Positions 1 through 7,863 of a stretch of DNA of 41,443 bases are shown here, piece after piece. A model generated the notes under the pieces. It did not search any database and had not been told where the DNA came from. It saw only the letters and a list, made by a program, of their open reading frames with translations. A program made the translations under genes and the position numbers. Each line of letters starts with the position of its first letter. Position 1 is the stretch's first letter. This DNA comes from an uncultured Butyrivibrio sp. (GTDB taxonomy: Bacteria > Bacillota > Clostridia > Lachnospirales > Lachnospiraceae), in contig CAMVLM010000014.1 of assembly GCA_947168335.1 (NCBI GenBank), positions 1-41,443 of the forward strand, in the 5' to 3' direction.

Positions 1-1
1 T

Positions 2-75
<74 letters not shown>

Positions 76-113
76 TTTTTCAAATTAAGAGATTGCTTGG
101 TTTGAGAGAGCAT

Positions 114-188
114 GGTGGGTATGGCGCAGTTGGTTAGCGCGCCAGATTGTGGTTCTGGAGACCGTGGGTTCGAGTCCCACTATCCACC
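114..188 (+). tRNA. tRNA-His (GTG)
   Basis: Cloverleaf with anticodon stem CCAGA/TCTGG and loop TTGTGGT (anticodon GTG). The extra 5' G (G-1) at 114 faces C73 at 188, the identity element of bacterial tRNA-His. It lies in the same cluster as tRNA-Arg with no terminator between them, so co-transcription is likely. Confidence 0.95.
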
Positions 189-272
189 CTTTTTTATTTT
201 TAAAGGGCGTGACTCAGAGATTTATTTTTTTATGAATTCGAGTTATTATTAATACAGCAATGCTGTGTATGA

Positions 273-344
273 TGGGCTATCGCCAAGCGGTAAGGCACAG
301 CACTTTGACTGCTGCACTCGTGGGTTCGAATCCCGCTAGCCCAG
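273..344 (+). tRNA. tRNA-Gln (TTG)
   Basis: Acceptor TGGGCTA pairs with TAGCCCA. The anticodon stem CAGCA/TGCTG encloses CTTTGAC (anticodon TTG), and the discriminator is G. A weak U1-A72 first pair, seen here, is typical of tRNA-Gln. It is third in the cluster. Confidence 0.95.
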
Positions 345-382
345 TTACTTGATATATATCTGCTATTGCAGTTCATATATAT

Positions 383-455
383 GAGATACTAGCTCAGTTG
401 GTAGAGCACTTGACTTTTAATCAAGTTGTCGTGGGTTCGATTCCCACGTGTCTCA
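383..455 (+). tRNA. tRNA-Lys (TTT)
   Basis: Acceptor GAGATAC pairs with GTGTCTC. The anticodon stem CTTGA/TCAAG encloses loop CTTTTAA (anticodon TTT), and the discriminator is A455. It is last in the cluster and is followed directly by an intrinsic terminator. Confidence 0.95.
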
Positions 456-467
456 TTAGATACATGA

Positions 468-500
468 AACCTCAGATTTTATCTGGGGTTTTTATTTTTT
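468..500 (+). terminator. Intrinsic terminator of the tRNA cluster
   Basis: A 10-bp stem (468-477 with 481-490, one G-U pair) closes a 3-nt loop and runs into a T-rich tract. It ends the Arg-His-Gln-Lys tRNA transcript. Confidence 0.85.
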
Positions 501-523
501 TCATGGTCTTTTGTAAGAACCTG

Positions 524-551
524 TTGTAAGATTTTGAGTGTGATTTAATAT
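524..551 (+). promoter_or_regulatory. Candidate sigma-A promoter for the small secreted-protein gene
   Basis: TTGTAA (524-529), a 16-nt spacer and TAATAT (546-551) lie about 40 nt upstream of the start at 594. It is the best -35/-10 pair between the tRNA terminator and the gene, but only a moderate match. Confidence 0.45.
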
Positions 552-593
552 TTAAAACAATTTAGTGTTAAATGAGTGGAGGGAGCAATAGAT

Positions 594-1034
594 ATGAAAA
601 AACAATTATTTACATTTATCATGGCGACTGCAATATTCTCCGGAGCTTTTATTGGAAAAAGCATGGATGCACATGCTCTTGACGATAACAACGGTGCTCA
701 GGTTGCTGCTGCCGCTGTTACTGACCCGGATTTTGATGCGGCATATTATGCACACAGATATCCGGATCTTTTGGCAGCGGGACTGCGCACCCCGGAACAG
801 CTATATCAGCACTGGATCACATATGGCAAGTCAGAGGGAAGGGTAGGCAGTCAGACTTATAAGGTACCTGAATCTTTGATTCCGACTCCCAAGGTTTTTG
901 CTCCTGATTTTGATGCGGCATATTATGCACACAGATATCCGGATCTTTTGGCAGCGGGACTGCGCACTCCGGAACAGTTATATCAGCACTGGATTACATA
1001 TGGCAAGGCAGAAGGAAGGGTAGGCAGGCAATAA
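594..1034 (+). CDS. Small secreted protein with two near-identical 40-residue modules
   Basis: This 146-residue protein starts at ATG 594 behind a GGAGGGAG ribosome site; an in-frame GTG at 576 lies upstream of that site and is unlikely. A signal peptide (Lys-rich start, hydrophobic stretch, AHA-type cleavage region near residue 30) precedes two copies of a module beginning DFDAAYYAHRYPDLLAAG and ending HWITYGK-EGRVG. Modules of this type (Tyr-rich, NPDV/YPDL core, YG-EGR end) recur in secreted proteins of Lachnospiraceae, but I know of no biochemical role. The copies are about 96% identical at the DNA level, pointing to recent duplication. It sits just upstream of a sensor kinase pair, though a functional link is only a guess. 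Confidence 0.8.
   Translation: MKKQLFTFIMATAIFSGAFIGKSMDAHALDDNNGAQVAAAAVTDPDFDAAYYAHRYPDLLAAGLRTPEQLYQHWITYGKSEGRVGSQTYKVPESLIPTPKVFAPDFDAAYYAHRYPDLLAAGLRTPEQLYQHWITYGKAEGRVGRQ
729..1027 (+). repeat. Intragenic direct repeat, two 122-bp units 177 bp apart
   Basis: Unit 1 (729-850) and unit 2 (906-1027) differ at about five positions, mostly synonymous. They encode the duplicated module of the 594-1034 protein and are separated by a short unrelated linker encoding a Pro/Val-rich stretch. Confidence 0.9.
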
Positions 1035-1086
1035 CATTTTGCGTTATATCATATAACTTACAATCTGGAATTCATTTGAGGGTAAT

Positions 1087-2421
1087 ATGGCGAAAGCTAA
1101 TGATTTTATCAATATTGGAATATCAATTTACGGGACGCTGATCTGTCTGATCAAGCTTTTTGGTTACAGACAGGTTGGAAAGCTTAAGAGGAGCAACAGC
1201 GCAAATTTCGAAAACATGCTTAGAGCAGAGTGCGCTATGCTTGTATTTGTCTTTTTGGCAAATGTTTTTCCTTATATCATCATGGATGTGGGAACCGGAC
1301 TCTTTCTTGCAAACTGCTGCTATGCATTTGTTTATTTCGCATATTATGTACTTCTTACAGCGTTTGTCTATTTTGCCACTGAGTATATTTCCAAGGAGAC
1401 CGGAAATCGAATAAAGCCTGCACCATATACATTTCCTGTTGCGCTGATATCTGCAGCTATCTGGGTGATATCTGCGTTTAACGGTATGGTTGTTGATACT
1501 GCAGGCAGATTTATATCAAGAGGACCATTATACGGCCTGGGACAGATAGGCGGATATCTTTTGATCATAGAGCCTTTTTATTACATCATGAAATACAGGA
1601 AATCATTGGACAGAAAAAATATGGTACTGCTGTCGACTTTTGTGGTCCTTCCTCTTATGGGAGTAGTCCTGAGAAGCGTTTATCCGGGTATAGTGTATAT
1701 GCCCTTTATGATCCTTCTTTCAATCATTCTTGTGGATAATACCATCAGATATGAGCAGGAGGTTCTGATTATTTCTCAGCAGGAAAGTCTTGCAAAAACC
1801 AGAATTCGTGTTATGCTCAGTCAGATAAAACCACATTTTCTGTACAATGTACTAAATTCCATTTATGTTCTGTGCGAGCAGAATCCGGAGAAGGCTCAGG
1901 AGGCGGTAGGGGATTTTTCTGAATATCTCAGGGCCAATCTTAATTATATCGAAGAAGAGGATAATATTGCCTTTACAAAGGAAATGGAGCTTGTAAGACA
2001 TTATCTCAGTCTTGAGAAGATAAGGTTCGAAGATAAGCTGAATGTGGTCTATGATTTGAAATTAAACGGATTCAAGCTTCCTGCCCTTTCGGTGGAGGTT
2101 CTTGCTGAGAATGCCGTTAAGCATGGCCTTTTGAAGAAAGAAGAAGGCGGAACGGTAACAATCCGGTCATATCTGGAGTACAATAACTGTGCAGTAATTG
2201 TCGTTGAGGATGACGGAGTAGGATTTACCAAAGAAGATTTAGAGGATAAAGGTAAAAAACACGTTGGACTTGATAATCTTCGGGAGAGATTATCATCCAT
2301 GGTCGGTGGAACGCTTGATATTGAGAGCATAGCCGGGGAGGGCACCAGAGCAACAATCAGAATTCCTCTGGTGGACAGTGTGATTATGTTGGAGGGAAAT
2401 GATGAATATCATAGCAGTTGA
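1087..2421 (+). CDS. LytS/YehU-type membrane sensor histidine kinase
   Basis: A 444-residue two-component sensor kinase. The N-terminal half (about residues 10-225) is a series of hydrophobic segments consistent with six or seven membrane helices. The catalytic half has the His_kinase (PF06580) motif QIKPHFLYNVLNSI with phospho-acceptor His250, then an HATPase domain with N-box ENAVKHGL and G-box DDGVGF. The length fits this family, whose members usually pair with LytTR or other winged-helix regulators. The start ATG follows GAGGGTAAT. It overlaps the following regulator gene by about 20 bases, so the two are translationally coupled. The signal is unknown. Confidence 0.88.
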   Translation: MAKANDFINIGISIYGTLICLIKLFGYRQVGKLKRSNSANFENMLRAECAMLVFVFLANVFPYIIMDVGTGLFLANCCYAFVYFAYYVLLTAFVYFATEYISKETGNRIKPAPYTFPVALISAAIWVISAFNGMVVDTAGRFISRGPLYGLGQIGGYLLIIEPFYYIMKYRKSLDRKNMVLLSTFVVLPLMGVVLRSVYPGIVYMPFMILLSIILVDNTIRYEQEVLIISQQESLAKTRIRVMLSQIKPHFLYNVLNSIYVLCEQNPEKAQEAVGDFSEYLRANLNYIEEEDNIAFTKEMELVRHYLSLEKIRFEDKLNVVYDLKLNGFKLPALSVEVLAENAVKHGLLKKEEGGTVTIRSYLEYNNCAVIVVEDDGVGFTKEDLEDKGKKHVGLDNLRERLSSMVGGTLDIESIAGEGTRATIRIPLVDSVIMLEGNDEYHSS

Positions 2422-3199
2422 CGACGAGAAGCTTGCTTTGGACGGGTGTATCAGTGCAGTAAAAAAGGCAAAGCCCGAAGTTGAAGTTGATGGCTTTAGA
2501 AGCGGGGCAGAAGCACTTGAGTTTGCAAAGTCCTATAAGCCTGACATTGCTTTTCTTGATGTGGAAATGAGATCAATGGGCGGCATAGAGCTTGCGCACA
2601 GGCTTCAGGAGATGAATCCGTCTGTAAATATAATTTTTGTAACAGGTTATTCTGAATATATGAAAGAAGCTTTTTCTTTATATGCAAGCGGATACATCAT
2701 GAAGCCTGTTACTGTTGCCAAGGTGACAGATGCTTTGGAGCATCTGCGCTTCCCTGTTAAGGAGAGTGGCAATTATAAACTTAAAGTCAGAACCTTTGGA
2801 AATTTTGAGGTATTTGACAAAGAAGGAATTCCTGTGAATTTTGCTTACAGCAGGACTAAGGAACTGCTTGCTGTGCTTATTGATGCAAACGGTGCAATGC
2901 GTACATTCGAACAGATTATGGAGGATCTGTGGATGGATGAGGATGATGCAGGTTCTCACAGTTCATATTTGAGAAACCTTTTTGCTGATATGCAGAGAGT
3001 TTTTGCTGAGCTGGATTGCAGCAATGCACTTATAAGGAGGAGAGGCGCGGCCTGTATTGACAGGAATTATTTTATGTGTGACTACTTCGATTATCTGTCA
3101 GGAAGAGATGTTTCCCAGTTTGCAGGCGAATATATGTCGCAGTACAGCTGGGCGGAAATGACTCTTGGAAGACTTATGACACTTTCGGATGACGATTGA
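2402..3199 (+). CDS. Response regulator with receiver and SARP-like winged-helix domain
   Basis: A 265-residue regulator. The receiver domain (about 1-120) has the acidic pair DDE near the N-terminus, phospho-acceptor Asp53 in AFLDVEM, and a conserved Lys in YIMKPV. The C-terminal domain (about 125-230, KLKVRTFGNFEVFDKEG and following) resembles the OmpR/SARP-like winged helix of the CheY-SARP regulators common in Clostridia. I chose ATG 2402 over 2399 because GGAGG at 2391-2395 is then 6 nt away. It partners the overlapping kinase; a terminator lies about 135 nt downstream. Target genes are unknown. Confidence 0.87.
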   Translation: MNIIAVDDEKLALDGCISAVKKAKPEVEVDGFRSGAEALEFAKSYKPDIAFLDVEMRSMGGIELAHRLQEMNPSVNIIFVTGYSEYMKEAFSLYASGYIMKPVTVAKVTDALEHLRFPVKESGNYKLKVRTFGNFEVFDKEGIPVNFAYSRTKELLAVLIDANGAMRTFEQIMEDLWMDEDDAGSHSSYLRNLFADMQRVFAELDCSNALIRRRGAACIDRNYFMCDYFDYLSGRDVSQFAGEYMSQYSWAEMTLGRLMTLSDDD

Positions 3200-3335
3200 A
3201 AATTCTGAAAATTCCAGGAATATAGCGGATTTTTAACACTGTGACACTTTTGTGACGGTATATATGAGACAATAAAGTCCCAAATGATTTCCTCTATTAT
3301 ATAGTTCCCTCTATAATAATTAAGGATGAGAAAGG

Positions 3336-3359
3336 CGTCTGCTTTGCAGGCGTTTTTTT
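3336..3359 (+). terminator. Intrinsic terminator after the two-component pair
   Basis: A 7-bp GC-rich stem (3336-3342 with 3346-3352, one G-U) with loop TTT, followed by seven Ts. Confidence 0.85.
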
Positions 3360-3399
3360 CATATTAATCAAAAATTTTTTCAATGACATTAATTTTGTA

Positions 3400-3428
3400 T
3401 TGATAAAAAACATCAAGTGTATTATTAT
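3400..3428 (+). promoter_or_regulatory. Sigma-A promoter of the amino-acid ABC operon
   Basis: TTGATA (3400-3405), a 17-nt spacer and TATTAT (3423-3428) lie about 70 nt upstream of the lipoprotein start. The preceding terminator separates it from the two-component operon. Confidence 0.7.
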
Positions 3429-3495
3429 GTATATTATTCAATTGAAGATGCATATTTATACATCCAATAATGATGTTAAGAGGAGGCTAAATATT

Positions 3496-4449
3496 ATGAA
3501 GAAGAAATTTATCGCAACAATCCTTACAGCAGCTATGGCATTCAGCATGACAGCATGTGGCGGTTCAGCTGATTCAGCAGCAGTAGCAGAGAGCACAGAG
3601 GAAACTTCAGAGGCATCAGAAACAACAGAGAGCACAGAAGCTTCAGATGCTGCAGAGACCACAGAGAGTACAGATTCTGCTGCAGCAGACAGCGCAAAGG
3701 CAGAGATAAGTACAGTTACTGCCGGTAAACTTACAGTAGCAACATCACCTGATTTTGCTCCTTATGAGTTCTATGCAGTAGATGAGTCAGGTACACCCCA
3801 GCTTGCAGGTTTCGATATCGCACTTGCAGGTTATATTGCTGATTATCTTGGACTTGAGCTTGAAGTAGTTCCTGTTGACTTTGACGGTGTTCTTATGGAG
3901 CTTCAGACAAAGTCAGTTGATCTTGGACTTGCAGGTCTTTCACCCGATCCCAAGCGTGAATCAATAATGGATTTCTCAGATGTTTACTATGAGGGTGGAC
4001 AGTCATTTGTATGCCTTCAGTCCAACAAGGATAAGTTCACAAGTCTTGATGATACAAACAATTCTGAATATGAGATCGGTGCGCAGACAGGTTCCATCCA
4101 GGTAGACCTTGCTCAGACAAACAGCCCGAATGCTGACATCATTCAGCTTACAAAGGTAACAGATATCGTTGCTGAGCTTATTGCAGGAAAACTTGATGGT
4201 GCATATATTGAAACTGCCGTTGCAGAGAGTTATGCTAAGAACTATCCGGATCTTTGTGTAGTACTTGATGTTCCTTATGAAGGAGCAACAGGATCTGCAG
4301 TAGGTGTTTCAAAGGGAAATGAGGCACTCCTTAAGGGTGTAAATGAAGCAATTCAGGCAGCTAAGGCTGATGGAACGTTTGACGAATACGTTGCAATTGC
4401 CAACGAGCAGGCAAGCGGAGAGATTATCGAAGGCCTTATTGAGGATTGA
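3496..4449 (+). CDS. Amino-acid ABC transporter substrate-binding lipoprotein
   Basis: A 317-residue solute-binding protein of family 3 (PF00497). ATG 3496 follows AGGAGG at 3481-3486. It has a lipoprotein signal with lipobox SMTAC (Cys about residue 19), then a Ser/Thr/Glu/Ala-rich linker of about 50 residues that tethers the binding domain to the membrane. The binding domain shows SPDFAPYEFY and the Arg-containing SPDPKRESIMDFSDVYY segment that contacts the alpha-carboxylate in this family. It captures a polar amino acid or related compound outside the cell for the permease and ATPase encoded next. Expression is probably higher than the rest of the operon because a hairpin follows it. The exact ligand cannot be read from sequence. 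Confidence 0.9.
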   Translation: MKKKFIATILTAAMAFSMTACGGSADSAAVAESTEETSEASETTESTEASDAAETTESTDSAAADSAKAEISTVTAGKLTVATSPDFAPYEFYAVDESGTPQLAGFDIALAGYIADYLGLELEVVPVDFDGVLMELQTKSVDLGLAGLSPDPKRESIMDFSDVYYEGGQSFVCLQSNKDKFTSLDDTNNSEYEIGAQTGSIQVDLAQTNSPNADIIQLTKVTDIVAELIAGKLDGAYIETAVAESYAKNYPDLCVVLDVPYEGATGSAVGVSKGNEALLKGVNEAIQAAKADGTFDEYVAIANEQASGEIIEGLIED

Positions 4450-4468
4450 TAAGTTTGTTTAGACTGCG

Positions 4469-4493
4469 GGCGGCTTCATTATATGGAGCCGCC
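4469..4493 (+). terminator. Hairpin after the substrate-binding protein gene (weak terminator or mRNA-stabilising stem)
   Basis: A 7-bp perfect GGCGGCT/AGCCGCC stem, extendable by two pairs, follows the stop codon. The downstream tract is A/T-mixed rather than pure T, so partial termination or 3'-end protection of the upstream message is more likely than a full stop. Confidence 0.5.
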
Positions 4494-4572
4494 TATTTAT
4501 ATCATATAATTTCTTCTTGTAATATTCGGGACTTATGGCCCGGTAAATTTTCTTCAGGAAAAGAGGTAACAC

Positions 4573-5361
4573 GTGGACAGCTTTATTAAATTAGAAAACT
4601 TTTCAAAACTGACCCCCTATGCCAAATTGTTCTGGCAGGGAATGGCAGTCACCGTAATGCTTTCGCTCTTTACGGTTGCAATAGGATTTATTCTGGCACT
4701 TATTCTTTCATCCATGAGGATGTCCAGATTTTATCCCCTTGCATTTCTTGGCCTTGATAAGGAAGGACATCAGAGGGAAAAGGGAATCGGTGTATTTTTC
4801 TCAAAGTTCAATCCCCTGGATTTTCTGGCAACAGCATATGTTGAAATCCTGAGATCAACTCCTGTAATTGTTCAGGTGGCGATCATTTATTATGGTGTAT
4901 TTGGTGCACTTATTGAACTTCCCAGCTTTACTTTTATGGGTTTCATCAAGTTTGAGAGATTTTTCCCTGGTGTTATTGCTCTTGGCATGAACTCCGGTGC
5001 ATATCTGTGTGAAATAATGAGATCCGGAATCCAGTCAATCGACGGCGGACAGACCGAGGCTGCAAGATCACTGGGTATGAGTCAGATGCAGAATATGAGA
5101 TATATAATCCTTCCTCAGGCTATTAAAAATATTCTTCCGGCAATAGCCAATGAGTTTGTAGTTATTATAAAAGAGTCAGCTATCACCTATACAATCGGTG
5201 TTCAGGATATTATGTCAGCGGTTAATGCCGTAAGGGGAGCTACTTTCATTATCATCGAGCCCTTACTGGTAGCAACGGCAATTTATTTCTGCCTGTGCTT
5301 CCCTACCAGTAAGCTTATCGCGTATTTTGAAAGGAGGATGAGCCGTGGAGACAAGAGATAA
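4573..5361 (+). CDS. Amino-acid ABC transporter permease (HisM/GlnP family)
   Basis: A 262-residue membrane permease beginning with GTG at 4573, 5 nt after a GAGGT ribosome site. It has about five hydrophobic segments and the family loop [22 protein letters not shown] (about 175-196; the EAA motif that docks on the ATPase). A roughly 30-residue insertion between the first two membrane segments (around residues 60-90) and a long N-terminus are mild departures from the shorter GlnP type. It forms the transmembrane path for the substrate delivered by the upstream lipoprotein. The 3' end overlaps the ATPase gene by 17 bases, indicating translational coupling. Confidence 0.9.
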   Translation: MDSFIKLENFSKLTPYAKLFWQGMAVTVMLSLFTVAIGFILALILSSMRMSRFYPLAFLGLDKEGHQREKGIGVFFSKFNPLDFLATAYVEILRSTPVIVQVAIIYYGVFGALIELPSFTFMGFIKFERFFPGVIALGMNSGAYLCEIMRSGIQSIDGGQTEAARSLGMSQMQNMRYIILPQAIKNILPAIANEFVVIIKESAITYTIGVQDIMSAVNAVRGATFIIIEPLLVATAIYFCLCFPTSKLIAYFERRMSRGDKR

Positions 5362-6121
5362 ACTTATTAAGATAACAGATTTGGAAAAACATTATAACGG
5401 CGGTGCCATCAAGGCTCTTGACGGTGTGACGGTAGAGATTGCCAAGGGAGATGTGATGGTAGTCATTGGCCCCTCCGGAAGCGGAAAATCAACCTTCCTG
5501 CGTTCGCTTAATCTGCTGGAAGAGCCTACCGGCGGAGCAATCATTTTTGATAATGTTGATATAACCAAGAAGAAGTATAAAGATGAAAATGGCAAGTGGG
5601 TAAAGGTCAACATGGACCTCCACAGACAGAAGATGGGAATGGTTTTCCAGCATTTTAATCTTTTTCCTCATATGACGATCATGGACAACATGATTCTGGC
5701 ACCTGTTAAGGTAAAGGGTGTGCCCGAAGAAGAAGCAAAAAAGAAGGCACTTGAGCTTCTCGACAGGGTAGGACTTAAAGACAGGGCTGAAGCATATCCG
5801 ATTCAGCTTTCGGGCGGACAGAAGCAGCGTATAGCCATTGTCAGAGCTCTTATGATGGAACCTGAGGTTATGCTTTTTGATGAGCCTACATCGGCTCTTG
5901 ATCCCGAAATGGTTGGAGAAGTTCTTGATGTTATGAAGCAGCTTGCAGATGAGGGTATGACAATGGTTGTTGTTACTCATGAGATGGGATTTGCAAGGGA
6001 AGTTGGAAACAGAGTGCTGTTCATGGCTGATGGTAAACTCCTCGAGCAGGGAACACCTGAGGATATTTTTGAGAATCCCAAGCATCCCAGACTTAAAGAG
6101 TTCCTCAGCAAAGTGCTTTAA
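5345..6121 (+). CDS. Amino-acid ABC transporter ATP-binding protein (GlnQ family)
   Basis: A 258-residue ATPase starting with GTG 5345 after AGGAGG. It carries Walker [11 protein letters not shown]-loop [12 protein letters not shown], signature LSGGQKQR, Walker [13 protein letters not shown] and the H-loop VVTHEMGFA. Between the Walker A region and the Q-loop it has a charged insertion (about residues 76-95, [18 protein letters not shown]) that is longer than in GlnQ of model species. It powers import through the upstream permease. The next gene encodes an amidohydrolase on the same transcript, suggesting that the imported compound is then cleaved. Confidence 0.92.
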   Translation: METRDKLIKITDLEKHYNGGAIKALDGVTVEIAKGDVMVVIGPSGSGKSTFLRSLNLLEEPTGGAIIFDNVDITKKKYKDENGKWVKVNMDLHRQKMGMVFQHFNLFPHMTIMDNMILAPVKVKGVPEEEAKKKALELLDRVGLKDRAEAYPIQLSGGQKQRIAIVRALMMEPEVMLFDEPTSALDPEMVGEVLDVMKQLADEGMTMVVVTHEMGFAREVGNRVLFMADGKLLEQGTPEDIFENPKHPRLKEFLSKVL

Positions 6122-6139
6122 TACTGATTGAGAGTAATT

Positions 6140-7576
6140 ATGAATGCTGATAAGACAGTTGTAATTGATAAAATTAATGATAAGGCATCACTCATCGGGG
6201 ATGTGGCAGACAGGATATGGGAGTACGCTGAATTATCCCTTAAGGAATACAAGTCCTGTGATCTTTATTGCGAAGTCCTTGAAAAAGAAGGCTTTAATGT
6301 GGAGAAGGGAATCTGCAATATTGAAACTGCATTTTCTGCGAGCTTTGGTAGCGGTAAGCCTGTGATAGGTATTCTTGCGGAATACGATGCTTTGTCAGGG
6401 CTTTCACAGGAAAGGGGAGCAGTTGCTCAAAATCCTGTTACTGAAGGCGGAAATGGGCATGGATGTGGTCATAATCTGTTGGGAGCAGGTTCTCTTGCTG
6501 CAGCAATTGGCATAAAGGAGTATCTGTCATCCACGGGTTGTTCAGGAACTGTGATTATGTATGGATGCCCGGGTGAGGAGGGATGCGCCTCCAAGGCCTT
6601 CATGGCAAGAGATGGAGAGTGGAAAAAGCTTGATGCTGCTCTTACCTGGCATCCTGCAGATTCAAACGAGGTGGTGACCGGATCATCAAACTCCTGCATT
6701 CAGGTAAAATATACTTTTCATGGAATAGCATCTCACGCATCAGGAGCTCCTGAGAGAGGCCGAAGCGCCCTTGATGCGGTTGAGCTTATGAATATTGGCG
6801 TGCAGTTTTTGAGAGAGCATATGGGTGATAAGGCGAGGGTACATTACGCTATCACCGATGCGGGCGGTGTAAGTCCCAATGTTGTTCAGCCAAGAGCAGA
6901 AGTACTTTATATGGTCAGATCAAATCATGTAAGAGAGGCTGTTGAACTTCAGAAGCGTGTTGATAAGATCGCAGAAGGGGCAGCTCTCATGACTGAGACC
7001 ACCTATGACAGAACATTTATTGATGGCTTGTCGGATACGGTTACAAACCGAACCCTTGAGAAGGTTGTATACAGTAATTTCAAGGATCTTGGTGTTGTGA
7101 GATTCACAGATGAGGAAAAAGAATTTGCTGTAAAGTTATCAAAAACTTACGATAAGGGCAGTAAGGTGGCAGGTATCGGTTCGGGATTCAGCGAGGATTA
7201 TGCAGCTGAAGTTATAAAACTGAAGGGCGATTCAGATGGTATGAATGAGTTTCTTCTGCCATATTTTACAGGCGAAGCTTTTGCGCCTGCTTCAACTGAT
7301 GTGGGAGATGTGAGCTGGCAGTGCCCTACTGTTCAGGTGCATGTAGCTGCATGGCCTGATGGATGTCCGGGTCACAGCTGGCAGAATGTATCTTCAGCAG
7401 GCAGCTCCATCGGCCACAAGGCAGCAGTACATGCCGGTAAGATACTGGCAGCGACAGCGGTTGATCTTTTTGAGAAGCCGGAGCTTCTGAAAGAGGCCTG
7501 GGCTGAATTTGAACAAAGGACTAAAGATGGTTATGTATGCCCGATTCCGGCAGATGCAGTTGCCAGAATGCCATGA
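6140..7576 (+). CDS. M20-family amidohydrolase, AbgB-like
   Basis: A 478-residue cytoplasmic metallopeptidase-like hydrolase. ATG 6140 is preferred to an in-frame TTG at 6128 because a GAGAG stretch precedes it. It has the M20 features AEYDALSG, GHGCGHNLLGAG (metal ligands Cys/His), YGCPGEEG and LTWHPAD, and aligns best in memory with p-aminobenzoyl-glutamate hydrolase subunit B and related amidases that cleave N-acyl amino acids. It lies 18 nt after the ABC ATPase, so the operon looks like 'import an amidated or peptide-like compound, then hydrolyse it'. There is no AbgA partner in the window. The substrate is unproven. Confidence 0.82.
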   Translation: MNADKTVVIDKINDKASLIGDVADRIWEYAELSLKEYKSCDLYCEVLEKEGFNVEKGICNIETAFSASFGSGKPVIGILAEYDALSGLSQERGAVAQNPVTEGGNGHGCGHNLLGAGSLAAAIGIKEYLSSTGCSGTVIMYGCPGEEGCASKAFMARDGEWKKLDAALTWHPADSNEVVTGSSNSCIQVKYTFHGIASHASGAPERGRSALDAVELMNIGVQFLREHMGDKARVHYAITDAGGVSPNVVQPRAEVLYMVRSNHVREAVELQKRVDKIAEGAALMTETTYDRTFIDGLSDTVTNRTLEKVVYSNFKDLGVVRFTDEEKEFAVKLSKTYDKGSKVAGIGSGFSEDYAAEVIKLKGDSDGMNEFLLPYFTGEAFAPASTDVGDVSWQCPTVQVHVAAWPDGCPGHSWQNVSSAGSSIGHKAAVHAGKILAATAVDLFEKPELLKEAWAEFEQRTKDGYVCPIPADAVARMP

Positions 7577-7604
7577 TTTGATTGTACAGGCAAGAAAAAA
7601 TAGA

Positions 7605-7634
7605 TTGACGTAAAGTCGCATAAGGCGGTATATT
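7605..7634 (+). promoter_or_regulatory. Sigma-A promoter of tRNA-Leu(TAG)
   Basis: TTGACG (7605-7610), an 18-nt spacer and TATATT (7629-7634) place the start of transcription a few bases before the tRNA. Confidence 0.65.
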
Positions 7635-7644
7635 ATAACGGTTA

Positions 7645-7725
7645 GCGGATGTGATGGAATTGGCAGACATGCAAGATTTAGGTTCTTGTGCCTTTGGCGT
7701 GCGGGTTCAAGTCCCGCCATCCGCA
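7645..7725 (+). tRNA. tRNA-Leu (TAG)
   Basis: Acceptor GCGGATG pairs with CATCCGC. The anticodon stem CAAGA/TCTTG encloses TTTAGGT (anticodon TAG). A long variable arm (class II) is present, the T-loop is TTCAAGT and the discriminator is A. Confidence 0.94.
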
Positions 7726-7730
7726 TTAAA

Positions 7731-7759
7731 AGAGATGCAGATTTATGCATCTCTTTTTT
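7731..7759 (+). terminator. Intrinsic terminator of tRNA-Leu(TAG)
   Basis: Perfect 9-bp stem (7731-7739 with 7746-7754), 6-nt loop, then a T run. Confidence 0.88.
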
Positions 7760-7863
7760 CTTGCAAGTAAGATGTGGCGGAATTAAAATTATTATATAAT
7801 ATAGGCCCAAGAGCCGCAAAAACGAGTTGTGTATATACTTTCGACTTACAAAAGGAGGTGCCT

